A stretch of 64,000 bases of DNA from Pseudomonas yamanorum (GTDB lineage: Bacteria; Pseudomonadota; Gammaproteobacteria; Pseudomonadales; Pseudomonadaceae): NCBI RefSeq assembly GCF_900105735.1, contig NZ_LT629793.1, positions 248,001 to 312,000 on the forward strand. Direction: 5' to 3'. The notes under the pieces are model-generated. The model did not search any database and was not told the origin of the DNA. It saw only the letters and a program-made list of their open reading frames with translations. This document shows, piece by piece, positions 47,106-56,091 of the stretch. The position numbers were made by a program, and so were the translations under genes. Every line of letters begins with the position of its first letter. Position 1 is the first letter of the stretch.

Positions 47106-49817
47106 TCATGTGGCCAGTGTAAACCCGCGCCGCAAATCTTCGATCAACGCCTCCACATCCTCCAGCCCCACATGCAGGCGTATCACCGGGTTCAATCCAC
47201 GGTCGACGGCGCTCTGGCGATCCTGTGTGTCGGCCAGGGTGGCCAGGCTTTCATAACCGCCCCAGGATGCGCCCAGGCCAAACAGCTGCAAACCGTCGAT
47301 AAAGCGCTCGACGTAACCGGCATCCGCACTGCTGAGTTCAAACGACAGCAAACCATTGCTACCACTGAAATCACGCTTCCACAGCGCATGCCCTGGATGC
47401 TCGGGCAAGGCCGGATGAAATACCCGCTTGACCTGCGGTTGCCCCTGCAACCACTGGGCAATCTTCAGCGCCTGGCGCTCGTGCACGTCCAGCCGGGAAG
47501 CCAGGGTGCGCGCGCCACGCAGGATCAGGTAGGCATCGTCGGCACTCACCGCATTGCCAAAGGTATCGCTCATTTTCGCCAGGGCCGGCCATGCCGCTTC
47601 GGTGGTGCAGACGCTGCCCATCATCACGTCGCTGTGGCCGCCAAGGTACTTGGTCAACGCCATGATCGAGATGTCGGCACCCAGCGCCAGCGGGCGATAC
47701 AGGTACGCCGAGCCCCAGGTGTTATCCACCGCCAGCAGAATGCCCCGCGGCTTGCACAGTGCGGCTAGCGCGGGCAGGTCGCACAACTCATACAGCAGCG
47801 AACCGGGTACTTCGGCGTAGACCATTTTAGTGTTGGCCTGCAGGTACGCTTCCAGGCCGCTGCCATCCGGGGTGAAGTAGCTGACTTCGATGCCGAATGG
47901 CTGCAGGAACTCCCGGGCCAGTTTGCGCACCGGCGAATAGACGGCATCGGTGATCAACACATGGTCGCCGGGCCGCAGGTAGGCCAGGAACGTCTGCGCC
48001 GCTGCGGCGAGCCCCGTGCCATACAACCGGGTGCGGTAGCCGCCTTCCAGTTCGGTGACCAGATCTTCCAGTGCAAACGCAGTGGGATTCCCGCGAGCGC
48101 CGTAGCTCAGGACCCGTTCACTGTCGCGCCGGGAGCGGGCGTCACGCATCTGGGCCAGGTTGTCGAACAGCACGGTGCTCAGGCGGGTGATCGGTATATT
48201 CACCGCCCGACCACCATTGCCACCTTCGGTACGCGCCGCGTGAATCAAGCGGGTACGCACGCGTGAAGCGGGCAACAACGGCTTGAGACTGGCGATTTCC
48301 GCTTCGCTCATCTGTGCCAACAGGCCGATTTCCCAAGCCAGGTATTGGCGGGCGGCGTCCTTGTTGCCGCTGTGGCGGTCATGGGTAAAGAACAAAAAGT
48401 CGATGCACTGATTGTCGGTAGGCGTCTGCGCGTCCTCGATCACCGGCAAACCTGCCGCCACCCATGCGGCATAGCCGCCGTCGAGCAAACGCACATCGTC
48501 GCCCAACTCCAGCGCAGCAAAAGCAGCCAACGCCGGATCATCCGCCAGCAGTACCAACGGGCGCGCACCGGCGGTCAACTGGGAACGGATCGACCAGCGC
48601 GAACCGGCAATCCGGCCCTTGCGATGGGTCATGCTCGGGCGCAGGTCCACCAGGTCCACGGCGTCGTCCTTCAGCGCATCGGCCAGCGCCTGCACCGAGA
48701 TCAGCGGCAGCGCGTCAAAGGGCACGGCCTCTTTGACCTCCAGCGCCAATCCACTGTGGATGCCATCCTCCAGCACATAGGCCTCATGCCCCAACTGACG
48801 CAGCCAACTGGCAACAATCGGTGCACGCACACCATCACTGTCCAACAGCACCACCCGCGCCTGACGCACGCCGATGTACAGGTCGGTGGACTGGACCAAC
48901 TGCCCGCCCGGCGTATGTTGCGCCCCTGGCAAACTGCCGGCGGCAAATTCTTCGGCGGTGCGCACATCACACAGGAACAGGCTGCGAGTCGGGTCCGCTG
49001 CCCATTGGCGAACCTGCTCCGCCTTGACACTGACCACCCCTGCCCGCTCCGCCAGTTGCCGGGCAGACTCGCGCTGTTGGCCCAGATCCGTCGAGACCTG
49101 ATCGGCATAACGCCGGGCACTGCCATGCTCCAGTTTGAAATCCGCCAGGTACCAACCCTGGGTACCGTTTTCCAACGCATAAACCGGATTCTTCACACCG
49201 AGGTTGATCAACGTCTGCGCGCCGATAATGCTGCGGGTACGACCGGCGCAGTTGACCACGATCGGCGTGGTCTCATCCGGCACCAGGTCATGCACGCGGT
49301 AGCCCAGTTCACCGTTGGGGCAGCAGATGGAGCCTGGAATGGTCATCTTGCGGTATTCATCGAACGGTCGGCCGTCCAGCACCACCAGCGGCTCGCCCTT
49401 GGCTTGCCACTCCGCCAGTTGCTGCGCGGTGACGTGGGGCGTGTGGCTGGCTTCTTCCACCAACTCGCCAAAGGCTTTTGACGGCACATGCACCCCGGCA
49501 AACAGTTGCAGGCCAACTGCCTGCCAACCGTCCGCGCCGCCTTCCAGCACATGCACCTGGCCGTAGCCCAGCGTCTGCAAGCGCAGCGCCGTGCGCGCAG
49601 CCACGTCGCCGCCGTCCTGGTCGTAAATCACCAGGCGCACCTGAGGGTTGGGCGCCAGGCGCTGCACCTCCAGTTCCAGGCGGCTATAGGGCAGGTTTAC
49701 CCCGTGGAACAGGTGCGCCTCGCCGTATTGGCCGTGCTCGCGTACGTCGAACAGGGCGATTTCCTGGCCGTCGAACAGCCATTGTTGCAATTGCCCGGGT
49801 GTGATGGTCTGGCTCAT
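47106..49817 (-). CDS. Four-rhodanese/cystathionine beta-lyase-like fusion protein
   Basis: A 903-residue protein. Residues 1-460 hold four rhodanese-like domains (about 1-105, 120-225, 262-362 and 368-460). Only the second has a catalytic cysteine loop (NCAGRTRS, Cys190). The equivalent loops of the others are YDQDGG, LDSDGV and LADDPA, so they should be inactive. A linker with FLFFTHDRHSGNKDAARQYL follows. Residues 515-900 form a Cys/Met-metabolism PLP enzyme: SYGARGNPT, LYGTGLAA, VDNTWGSAYLY and the PLP lysine Lys723 in ALTKYLGGHSD. It probably cleaves a sulfur amino acid and passes persulfide sulfur to the rhodanese part. The two halves are usually separate proteins, so this may be a natural fusion or a lost stop codon. 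It is last gene of the minus-strand sulfur operon. Confidence 0.88.
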   Translation of the reverse strand: MSQTITPGQLQQWLFDGQEIALFDVREHGQYGEAHLFHGVNLPYSRLELEVQRLAPNPQVRLVIYDQDGGDVAARTALRLQTLGYGQVHVLEGGADGWQAVGLQLFAGVHVPSKAFGELVEEASHTPHVTAQQLAEWQAKGEPLVVLDGRPFDEYRKMTIPGSICCPNGELGYRVHDLVPDETTPIVVNCAGRTRSIIGAQTLINLGVKNPVYALENGTQGWYLADFKLEHGSARRYADQVSTDLGQQRESARQLAERAGVVSVKAEQVRQWAADPTRSLFLCDVRTAEEFAAGSLPGAQHTPGGQLVQSTDLYIGVRQARVVLLDSDGVRAPIVASWLRQLGHEAYVLEDGIHSGLALEVKEAVPFDALPLISVQALADALKDDAVDLVDLRPSMTHRKGRIAGSRWSIRSQLTAGARPLVLLADDPALAAFAALELGDDVRLLDGGYAAWVAAGLPVIEDAQTPTDNQCIDFLFFTHDRHSGNKDAARQYLAWEIGLLAQMSEAEIASLKPLLPASRVRTRLIHAARTEGGNGGRAVNIPITRLSTVLFDNLAQMRDARSRRDSERVLSYGARGNPTAFALEDLVTELEGGYRTRLYGTGLAAAAQTFLAYLRPGDHVLITDAVYSPVRKLAREFLQPFGIEVSYFTPDGSGLEAYLQANTKMVYAEVPGSLLYELCDLPALAALCKPRGILLAVDNTWGSAYLYRPLALGADISIMALTKYLGGHSDVMMGSVCTTEAAWPALAKMSDTFGNAVSADDAYLILRGARTLASRLDVHERQALKIAQWLQGQPQVKRVFHPALPEHPGHALWKRDFSGSNGLLSFELSSADAGYVERFIDGLQLFGLGASWGGYESLATLADTQDRQSAVDRGLNPVIRLHVGLEDVEALIEDLRRGFTLAT

Positions 49818-49841
49818 GGAAGTCCCGCAAAAAAAGGTGAG

Positions 49842-50489
49842 TTACTGCAAGGCCAACGAACGCTCGCCGGCGGCGACTTCACGTCCCTTGGCATAGGCCC
49901 GCTGGACCGCCGGGCGCGCCTTGATCCGCAGACGCCAGGCCTGGATGTTCGGGTAGTCCGTCAAGTCCTGGCCCTGGCGCAGGGGCTGGATCCACGGGAA
50001 GATCGCCATGTCGGCCACCGAGTACTCCCCCGCCACATACGGCACCTCGGCCAAGCGCTTCTCCAGCACCCGATACAGGCGCGTGGCTTCGGCGTTCAGC
50101 AGGTCGAGGGCGAAGGGAATCGGCTCCGGCGCCTTCTCCTTGAACAGCTGCAACTGGCTCAGGTACGGGGTGATATGTCCCACCTGCCAGAACAGCCACT
50201 CCTGGACTTTCTGGCGCTCGGCGGTGCCGCCGGGCGGCAGGAACCGCCCCGCTTTGTCCGCCAGATAATTCAGGATCGCCCCGGACTCGAACAGGCTCAG
50301 GGGTGCTTCAAGGCTGTGGTCGACAATCGCCGGAATCCGTCCATTTGCACTGATGCGCTGGAAGCTTTCCTGCTTCTGCGCGCCTTCGCGGATGTTGACC
50401 GGAATCAGGCGGTACTCCGCCTCCAGCTCTTCCAGCAGGATGCCGACTTTCAGGCCATTGCCCGTAGGCCAGTAATACAGATCAATCAT
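49842..50489 (-). CDS. Glutathione S-transferase family protein
   Basis: A 215-residue cytosolic GST. The N-terminal thioredoxin fold begins MIDLYYWPTGNGLKVGILLEEL, like the YfcG/Ure2p group, with the cis-Pro region GRIPAIVD and the glutathione-binding LFESGAILNYLA. The C-terminal helical domain contains VPYVAGEYSVADMAIFPWI. YfcG-like proteins act as disulfide-bond reductases or glutathionyl-dehalogenase relatives; the substrate cannot be told. Its position between a rhodanese-lyase and a thiol dioxygenase suggests work on a glutathione-linked or disulfide sulfur compound. It lies 24 bases upstream of the fusion gene and downstream of a REP element. Confidence 0.9.
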   Translation of the reverse strand: MIDLYYWPTGNGLKVGILLEELEAEYRLIPVNIREGAQKQESFQRISANGRIPAIVDHSLEAPLSLFESGAILNYLADKAGRFLPPGGTAERQKVQEWLFWQVGHITPYLSQLQLFKEKAPEPIPFALDLLNAEATRLYRVLEKRLAEVPYVAGEYSVADMAIFPWIQPLRQGQDLTDYPNIQAWRLRIKARPAVQRAYAKGREVAAGERSLALQ

Positions 50490-50517
50490 AAAAAACCCTG
50501 GATGAACGCGAATCTAA

Positions 50518-50608
50518 TTGTGGGAGCGGGCTTGCTCGCGAATGCGGTGGGTCAGAAACGCATTCATTCGCTGACACACCCCATTCGCGAGCGAGCCCGC
50601 TCCCATAT
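50518..50608. repeat. REP-type paired palindrome within the sulfur operon
   Basis: TTGTGGGAGCGGGCTTGCTC and GAGCGAGCCCGCTCCCAT enclose CGCGAATGCGGTGGGTCAG..CTGACACACCCCATTCGCG. It is the CGCGAA-spacer variant, placed between the dioxygenase stop and the GST start. Confidence 0.9.
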
Positions 50609-50624
50609 TTGATGTGTGTAGTGC

Positions 50625-51221
50625 TCAGGAATAGGCCCGGATTGAAGGCGCCATCTGCGAGGCGTTGTAGTTGAGAATCCGGCCGTCTGCTTCAACGCCA
50701 TAACGGCCGTTGAGGGATTCCAGCGGCAAGCCGTACAGGTGAAAGTGCAAGGTCGCCTGCTCACCTTCAACACGAATCCCATGCAGGTCTTCACCGAGGA
50801 ACGAGATAGAGGTGCCCGGCTGCACGATGACTTCTTTCTCAAGGGTCAGGGTGGTGAAACCTGCATCCCGCCCTTCATCGCTGCGGCTATACACGTAATT
50901 GATTTCCTGGCCTTCCACGGCACTGATGATCGCCCAGGTTTCGTGGTTGTGCGCAATGGTGCTTTTGCCCGGCAGCAGCGAGTTCAGGTACAGGGTAGGC
51001 GTGTCGCCGTCGTCATTCAGGCGATAGCGGAACGCAGTGCTGCCCTGCCCCGGCACTGGCGCGGGGAATTCGTTGAAGTTGAACAGGTCCCGGCGCTCGG
51101 CCAGGGTTTCCAGCAGCCCTACAATTTCCACCAGGGCCGCGCGGTCTACGCCACGCTGGTTGATGACGCGGATCTGCTGCAGGAAGTCTTCGATAACGGC
51201 GGCACGGTTTTCGGTACTCAT
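50625..51221 (-). CDS. Cysteine dioxygenase-family thiol dioxygenase
   Basis: A 198-residue cupin of the CDO family, which converts a thiol (cysteine, 3-mercaptopropionate or a relative) to its sulfinic acid using Fe(II) and O2. The iron ligands are His91 and His93 (IAHNHETW) and His147 (EDLHGI). The outer-sphere S-x-H-x-Y triad of this family is read here as His159-Phe-His161-Leu-Tyr163, so Ser appears replaced by His. Bacterial members with this length and the N-terminal Arg-type differences include 3-mercaptopropionate dioxygenases, so the exact thiol is open. It sits between the ABC-transporter ATPase gene and the GST gene. Confidence 0.88.
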   Translation of the reverse strand: MSTENRAAVIEDFLQQIRVINQRGVDRAALVEIVGLLETLAERRDLFNFNEFPAPVPGQGSTAFRYRLNDDGDTPTLYLNSLLPGKSTIAHNHETWAIISAVEGQEINYVYSRSDEGRDAGFTTLTLEKEVIVQPGTSISFLGEDLHGIRVEGEQATLHFHLYGLPLESLNGRYGVEADGRILNYNASQMAPSIRAYS

Positions 51222-51237
51222 GACGAGGTTCCTCTTA

Positions 51238-52062
51238 TTAGACAGACAGGGTGTAGCGGCTCAGGTTGGTCAACAGGTACGGATCGTTGGCGATCGGTGG
51301 CCGGCGGCCGGGATCGCCCAAGGCATGGCGCAGGAATTCCTGGGTGCGTTCGCTGGTGGGGCGCTGGAAGATCTGCTCGGCGCTGCCGTGCTCGACGATC
51401 ACGCCGTTTTCGGTGAAGTAGACGATGTCGCTGATCTCTTCGGCGAAGCGCATTTCATGGGTCACCAGCACGCAGGTCATGCCCTCTTCGGTCAGCTCGC
51501 GAATCACCGTCAGCACTTCGCCGACGGTTTCCGGGTCCAGGGCCGAGGTCACTTCATCGAACAGAATCAGTTCCGGGCGCATGGCCAACGCCCGGGCAAT
51601 CGCCACCCGCTGCTGCTGGCCGCCGGACAACTGGCCGGGATAGGCATCGGCCTTGTGCTCCATGCGCACTTTGGCCAACAGCGCCCGGGCGTCCTTCTCT
51701 GCCTCGGCGCGGTTACGGCCAAGCACCTTGCGCGGGGCGATCACCAGGTTTTCCAGCACGGACAGATGCGGGAACAGGTTGTATTGCTGGAACACAAACC
51801 CGACGCGCTTGCGCAACTCGATGCGCTGGGCTTCCTGGGTCAGCGTGTCGACCCGGGTCTCGCCGACGCGGATGGTGCCGCGCTGGGGCTGCAACAGCCC
51901 GGTGATGCAACGCAGGATGGTCGACTTGCCCGAGCCCGACGGGCCTATGATCGACACTGCCTGGCCGCGATGCACGTTGAGGTCGATGCCCTTGAGCACC
52001 CGGTTGTCACCGAACGACAGCTGCAAGTCCCGCAGGCTGACCAGGGGTTCAATAGAAGGCAT
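51238..52062 (-). CDS. Polar amino-acid-type ABC transporter ATP-binding protein
   Basis: A 274-residue ATPase of the PAAT family. Walker A is GPSGSGKST (about 41-49), the Q-loop is [12 protein letters not shown], the signature [15 protein letters not shown], Walker [14 protein letters not shown], and the H-loop VTHE. It powers the two permeases encoded just upstream. Its start overlaps the end of the permease gene by 14 bases, and it is followed 16 bases later by the dioxygenase gene. Relatives carry glutamine, arginine or cystine; the enzyme neighbours favour a sulfur amino acid here. Confidence 0.93.
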   Translation of the reverse strand: MPSIEPLVSLRDLQLSFGDNRVLKGIDLNVHRGQAVSIIGPSGSGKSTILRCITGLLQPQRGTIRVGETRVDTLTQEAQRIELRKRVGFVFQQYNLFPHLSVLENLVIAPRKVLGRNRAEAEKDARALLAKVRMEHKADAYPGQLSGGQQQRVAIARALAMRPELILFDEVTSALDPETVGEVLTVIRELTEEGMTCVLVTHEMRFAEEISDIVYFTENGVIVEHGSAEQIFQRPTSERTQEFLRHALGDPGRRPPIANDPYLLTNLSRYTLSV

Positions 52063-52741
52063 AACGGCGCTCCAGGCGTTGGGTAAAACGGGAAATCGGG
52101 TAGCAGTAGGCGAAGAACAGCACCAGCAGGCTCAGGTAGATCACCACGGTGAAGCCGGTCATGTTCACGGTGTTGCTGGCGATCTGTGCGGTGTCGATCA
52201 CATCGTGCACGCCCACCAGCGAAGCCAGGGCGGTGCCCATGGTGACCACCGCGTAGAGGTTCATCCACGGCGGCAACATGCGCTTGAAGCATTGGGGCAG
52301 GATGATCGAACGGAAAATCTGGCCACGGGTGAATGCCAGCGACCGCGCGGCTTCCCATTGGGTGCTGGGGATCGAGCCGATGGCGCCGCGAAAGATCTCC
52401 GCCACGTTCGCGCTGGCCGGCAAGGCCAGGCCGATGGTCACCTTGACCCAGTCCGGGAACGATACGTAAGAGCTGCCGATATGGATCTCGAACGGGAACA
52501 CGTAGGTGGTGAAATAGATCAGCACCAGCCACGGCGCGTTGCGGAAAATCTGCACCCAGATCCGCGCCAGCAACCGCAGCAGGCGCAACGGCGACAGGGC
52601 CAACGCGCCCACCATCAGCCCCAGCAGCGAACCGAGACCAATCGCCACCAGGCTGATCAGGATGTTCTGGCCGAAACCAGTCACCAGCGCTGGCGACCAT
52701 TGCAGCAACGCCGACAGCACCGGGAATGAATCAATGGCCAT
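52049..52741 (-). CDS. Amino-acid ABC transporter permease (first of pair)
   Basis: A 230-residue inner-membrane permease of the HisM/GlnP type with about five membrane segments. The EAA loop that contacts the ATPase is IPSTQWEAARSLAFTRGQIFRSIILPQ. The N-terminus includes SLVAIGLGSLLGLMVGALAL and the line IFRNAPWLVLIYF, where RN-P-x-L is typical of this family. It starts inside the last bases of the preceding permease gene (about 11-base overlap) and overlaps the ATPase gene, so the three are coupled. Confidence 0.92.
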   Translation of the reverse strand: MAIDSFPVLSALLQWSPALVTGFGQNILISLVAIGLGSLLGLMVGALALSPLRLLRLLARIWVQIFRNAPWLVLIYFTTYVFPFEIHIGSSYVSFPDWVKVTIGLALPASANVAEIFRGAIGSIPSTQWEAARSLAFTRGQIFRSIILPQCFKRMLPPWMNLYAVVTMGTALASLVGVHDVIDTAQIASNTVNMTGFTVVIYLSLLVLFFAYCYPISRFTQRLERRYAFY

Positions 52742-53465
52742 AACCGGGCATCCTCAGGCGCGCTTCCAGCCAGCGCCCCACACAATTGACGGTAAAACTC
52801 AGCAAGCCGAAAAAGCTCAGGATCAGAATCATCAGTTCCAGCACGTTGTCGCTCTGGGTCCAGATCATGATCGAGGCGTAGGTGATATCGCCCACGGCGA
52901 TGGCCGAGGCCACGGCGGTCATTTTCACCAGGTCGATCAGGTTGTTGATCAGCGACGGCAAGGCGAAGCGCAGGGCCAACGGCAACTGCACATTCCACAG
53001 CAACTGCCGGCTGCTGAAGGCCAGGGAACTGGCAGCTTCCAGGGTCACGGAAGGTACCGCCTCGATGCCGGCGCGCAGGGCTTCGGCGTGGAACGCGCCC
53101 TTGTGCAGCGAGATCACGATCACCACCCAGGCAAACGGCGTCAGCGGGTTGGCCGCGCCGACGGCCTGGGTCAGCAGCATGTTCAACACCAGGAACGCGC
53201 AGTACAGCTGAACCAGCGTAGGCGTGTTGCGGGTCACTTCGATAAACACCCGCGCCGGCTTGGCCAGCCACGGGTTGCCTGAAGTCAGCAGTGTCGCCAG
53301 GCTGATCCCCGCCAGCAGGCTGCCGACGATGGTGAACAGGCACAACAGCACGGTGGTCAGCGCGCCCTGCTCCAGGGTGCCACGCTGATAGGCATCCAGC
53401 AGGAAGCTGTAGTTGAGGCCGATACCGGCGGCCCAGTGCACAAAAATCTCCAGCCAATGACTCAT
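52731..53465 (-). CDS. Amino-acid ABC transporter permease (second of pair)
   Basis: A 244-residue HisQ/GlnP-type permease. The ATG at 53465 overlaps the aminotransferase stop (ATGA); the frame continues upstream only as aminotransferase shadow. Family motifs include VTRNTPTLVQLYCAF and the EAA loop IEAVPSVTLEAASSLAFSSRQLLWNVQLP. Five or so membrane segments are visible. Together with the other permease it should form the heterodimeric channel fed by the periplasmic binding proteins encoded at the start of the operon. Confidence 0.92.
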   Translation of the reverse strand: MSHWLEIFVHWAAGIGLNYSFLLDAYQRGTLEQGALTTVLLCLFTIVGSLLAGISLATLLTSGNPWLAKPARVFIEVTRNTPTLVQLYCAFLVLNMLLTQAVGAANPLTPFAWVVIVISLHKGAFHAEALRAGIEAVPSVTLEAASSLAFSSRQLLWNVQLPLALRFALPSLINNLIDLVKMTAVASAIAVGDITYASIMIWTQSDNVLELMILILSFFGLLSFTVNCVGRWLEARLRMPGYGH

Positions 53466-54673
53466 TCGACGCCCCGCAATTTGCCGCAGGCGACAGCAAT
53501 ACGGCGACCGGCCTCGGCCACGCTGTCGGTCGCGGTGGCGATGGACAGCCGAAACCACGGCGACAGGCCATAGGCACTCCCCGCTACACCGGCGACGCCC
53601 TCCTCCAACAGGTACGCGACGACATCACCATCATCGTTCAGCCGCTGACCGTCCGGGCGATAGCGGCCAAGCAAACCGGCGCAACGCACAAACACGAAAA
53701 AGCCGCCCTGGGGTTCGAGCACTTCCAGGCCGTCGACGGTGCCGAGGGCCATCATCAGCAGGTCCCGGCGCAGTTGATAGGCCGCTACCTGCTCGGCGAG
53801 GAAACCCAGCCCGCCGGTGAATGCGGCCAACGCGGCGGCTTGCCCGACAGAAGATGCGCCGGAGGTGGATTGCGACTGAACAACCGCCATTGCATTGGTC
53901 AAGGTCTGTGGCCCCGCGCCGAAACCGATGCGCCAGCCGGTCATGGCGTAGGTCTTGGACACGCCGCCTACCAGCAGGCAACGGTCCTGCAAATCCGGTG
54001 CGACGTTCAGCAGGCTCTGGGCCGGGCGGCCGTCGAAACGAATGTGTTCGTAGAGTTCATCCAGCAGCACCAGCACCTGGGGATGGCGACGCAGCACCTC
54101 AGCCAGCGCTTGCAGTTCAACCTCGCTGTACACGGCGCCGCTCGGGTTGCCCGGGCCGTTAAGGATCAGCCAGCGGGTGCGCTGATTGATGTGCTGCTCC
54201 AGTTGAGCCGGCAGCAGCTTGCAGCCCTGCTCCAGCCCGCACTCGATAAACACCGGTTCGCCACCGTTGAACCGCACGCTGTCAGGGAAAGACGGCCAGT
54301 ACGGCGTCGGCACCAGCACTTGATCGCCGTCGTCGAGGGTGGCGGCGAAGGCGTTGAAGATGATCTGTTTCGCGCCGTTGGCGATCACGATGTTGGGCAG
54401 TGAATAGTCCAGGTGGTTTTCTTCGGCCAGCTTGCGCTGCACCGCGACGCGCAAGGCTTTCACACCGGGTGTTGGCGTGTATTTGGTAGCGCCCGCAGCG
54501 ATGGCGGCATAGGCGGCTTGTTTGATGTGCTCCGGGGTGTCGAAGTCTGGCTCACCGGTGGTCAGGTCCAGGATGTCGCGGCCCGCATCACGCAGTTCCG
54601 TGGCGCGGGATTTGGCCGCGGCGTTGGCCGACAGCGACACCCGCTGCACCCGCTTGGACAGGCGAACCGTCAT
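53462..54673 (-). CDS. PLP-dependent class I/II aminotransferase
   Basis: A 403-residue fold-type I aminotransferase of the AspC/AAT-I-beta type. The ATG at 54673 overlaps the preceding stop (ATGA). Seen are DLTTGEPDFDTPEHIKQAA, the NGAKQIIFNAF loop, NGPGNPSGAVY with the substrate-side Asn, LLDELYEHIRF, the PLP lysine in VGGVSKTYAMTGWRIGFG, and WFRLSIAT with the carboxylate-binding Arg. Its job here may be to transaminate the imported (sulfur) amino acid to an oxo acid, which the adjacent flavoprotein could handle as the 2-hydroxyacid; this is inference. Confidence 0.92.
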   Translation of the reverse strand: MTVRLSKRVQRVSLSANAAAKSRATELRDAGRDILDLTTGEPDFDTPEHIKQAAYAAIAAGATKYTPTPGVKALRVAVQRKLAEENHLDYSLPNIVIANGAKQIIFNAFAATLDDGDQVLVPTPYWPSFPDSVRFNGGEPVFIECGLEQGCKLLPAQLEQHINQRTRWLILNGPGNPSGAVYSEVELQALAEVLRRHPQVLVLLDELYEHIRFDGRPAQSLLNVAPDLQDRCLLVGGVSKTYAMTGWRIGFGAGPQTLTNAMAVVQSQSTSGASSVGQAAALAAFTGGLGFLAEQVAAYQLRRDLLMMALGTVDGLEVLEPQGGFFVFVRCAGLLGRYRPDGQRLNDDGDVVAYLLEEGVAGVAGSAYGLSPWFRLSIATATDSVAEAGRRIAVACGKLRGVE

Positions 54674-56091
54674 GGCTGCACCTCCAGGACTTTGCCGGGG
54701 TTGAGCAGGTTTTTCGGGTCGAGGGCGCGTTTGATGCGGCGCATCAGGTCCAGTTCCACCGGGCTTTTGTAACGACCCAGCATGCCAACCTTGCGTTGGC
54801 CAATCCCGTGTTCGGCGCTGATGGAGCCGCCGTGGGCATGGGCGCTGTCGTGTACCAGCAAGCTCAATGCCGCGTAGTTGCGCATGTGCTCGTCCACCGT
54901 GGAACCCAGCGGATGGGCGACGTTGTAATGCAGGTTGCCGTCCCCCAGGTGCCCGAACGTGAAGTTGCGAACGCCGGGGAAATGCACCTGCAACAGCGCG
55001 TCGGTATGGGTAACGAAAGCGACGATTTGCGAGATCGGCACCGAGATATCGTGCTTCATATTGCGCCCGGCACGCTTCTGCGCTTCGCTCATGTTTTCCC
55101 GCAGCAGCCACAGCGCTTCGCTCTGCGCCAGGCTCTCGGCGATCAGTGCGTCGGCCAGCAGTGACTGTTCGAAGGCTTCACCGAGGACCGCTTCGAAGGC
55201 TTCGCGGGCGTGGGTTTCGCCGTGGTTGTCCGACAGCTCCAGCAAGGCAAACCAGGGTTGGCTGGCCTTGATGAACGGTTGCGGGCCTTCGGGAAACTGC
55301 TCGCGCAACAACGCCAGGCAATCGGCGCTGAGCAATTCGAATGCAGTGAGGTTTGCACCAAAACCGGCGCGTGCATGGGACAGGAACGCTACCGCCTGGG
55401 CCAGTTCATCAAAGGCCAGCAGCGCGGTGGCCTGGGCCTTGGGCAGCGGGAACAGCTTCAGGGTGGCGGCAGTGATAATGCCCAGGGTGCCTTCGCTGCC
55501 GATGTATAAATCCCGCAGGTCGTAGCCGGTGTTGTCCTTGCGCAGACCGCGCAGGCCATTCCAGATTTCGCCTTCGGCGGTGACTACTTCCAGGCCCAGG
55601 GTCAGCTCGCGAGTGTTGCCATAACGCAGCACCGCCGTGCCGCCGGCATTAGTGCCGAGGTTGCCGCCAATGGTGCAGCTGCCTTCGGCGCCGAGGCTAA
55701 GCGGAAACAGGCGACCGGCTTCACGGGCCACGTCCTGGATGTTTTGCAGGATGCAGCCGGCTTCGACGGTCAGGGTGTCGTTGTCGGTATCGATCACGCG
55801 CACCCGGTTCATGCGATCGAGCAACAGCAATACCGCGCGGCCGCTGGCGTCCGGCGTCGCGCCCGCCATCAGGCCGGTGTTGCCGCCCTGGACCACGATG
55901 GGCGCTTCCAGGGCCACACACGCACGTACCACGGCGGCGACTTCCTCGGTGTTGGCCGGGTGTACCACGGCGATCACCTGGCCGGTGTAGCGGCCCTGTT
56001 TGTCGGTGAGGTACTGGGGGGCATCTTCACTGCGCTGCACATGGGCGGCGCCGAGCAATTGCTGCAAGGTGGCGAATAGCGCTTCACTCAT
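54670..56091 (-). CDS. FAD-binding D-2-hydroxyacid dehydrogenase-like oxidoreductase
   Basis: A 473-residue VAO/GlcD-family flavoprotein. The FAD-binding half has VVHPANTEEVAAVVRACV, VVQGGNTGLMAGATP, PLSLGAEGSCTIGGNLGTNAGGTAVLRYG and YIGSEGTLGIITAATLKLFP. The C-terminal substrate half contains FGHLGDGNLHYNV (metal/substrate histidines) and SAEHGIGQRKVGML. This pattern fits D-lactate and D-2-hydroxyglutarate dehydrogenases. It is translated between a binding protein gene (8-base overlap) and the aminotransferase (ATGA). A D-2-hydroxy or D-amino derived sulfur acid is a possible substrate. Confidence 0.92.
   Translation of the reverse strand: MSEALFATLQQLLGAAHVQRSEDAPQYLTDKQGRYTGQVIAVVHPANTEEVAAVVRACVALEAPIVVQGGNTGLMAGATPDASGRAVLLLLDRMNRVRVIDTDNDTLTVEAGCILQNIQDVAREAGRLFPLSLGAEGSCTIGGNLGTNAGGTAVLRYGNTRELTLGLEVVTAEGEIWNGLRGLRKDNTGYDLRDLYIGSEGTLGIITAATLKLFPLPKAQATALLAFDELAQAVAFLSHARAGFGANLTAFELLSADCLALLREQFPEGPQPFIKASQPWFALLELSDNHGETHAREAFEAVLGEAFEQSLLADALIAESLAQSEALWLLRENMSEAQKRAGRNMKHDISVPISQIVAFVTHTDALLQVHFPGVRNFTFGHLGDGNLHYNVAHPLGSTVDEHMRNYAALSLLVHDSAHAHGGSISAEHGIGQRKVGMLGRYKSPVELDLMRRIKRALDPKNLLNPGKVLEVQP

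Noticed and set aside
15746-50608. Recurring palindromes considered as CRISPR repeats or attachment sites
   Set aside because: They are single, widely spaced inverted pairs without spacer arrays, cas genes or integrases; the REP interpretation fits better.
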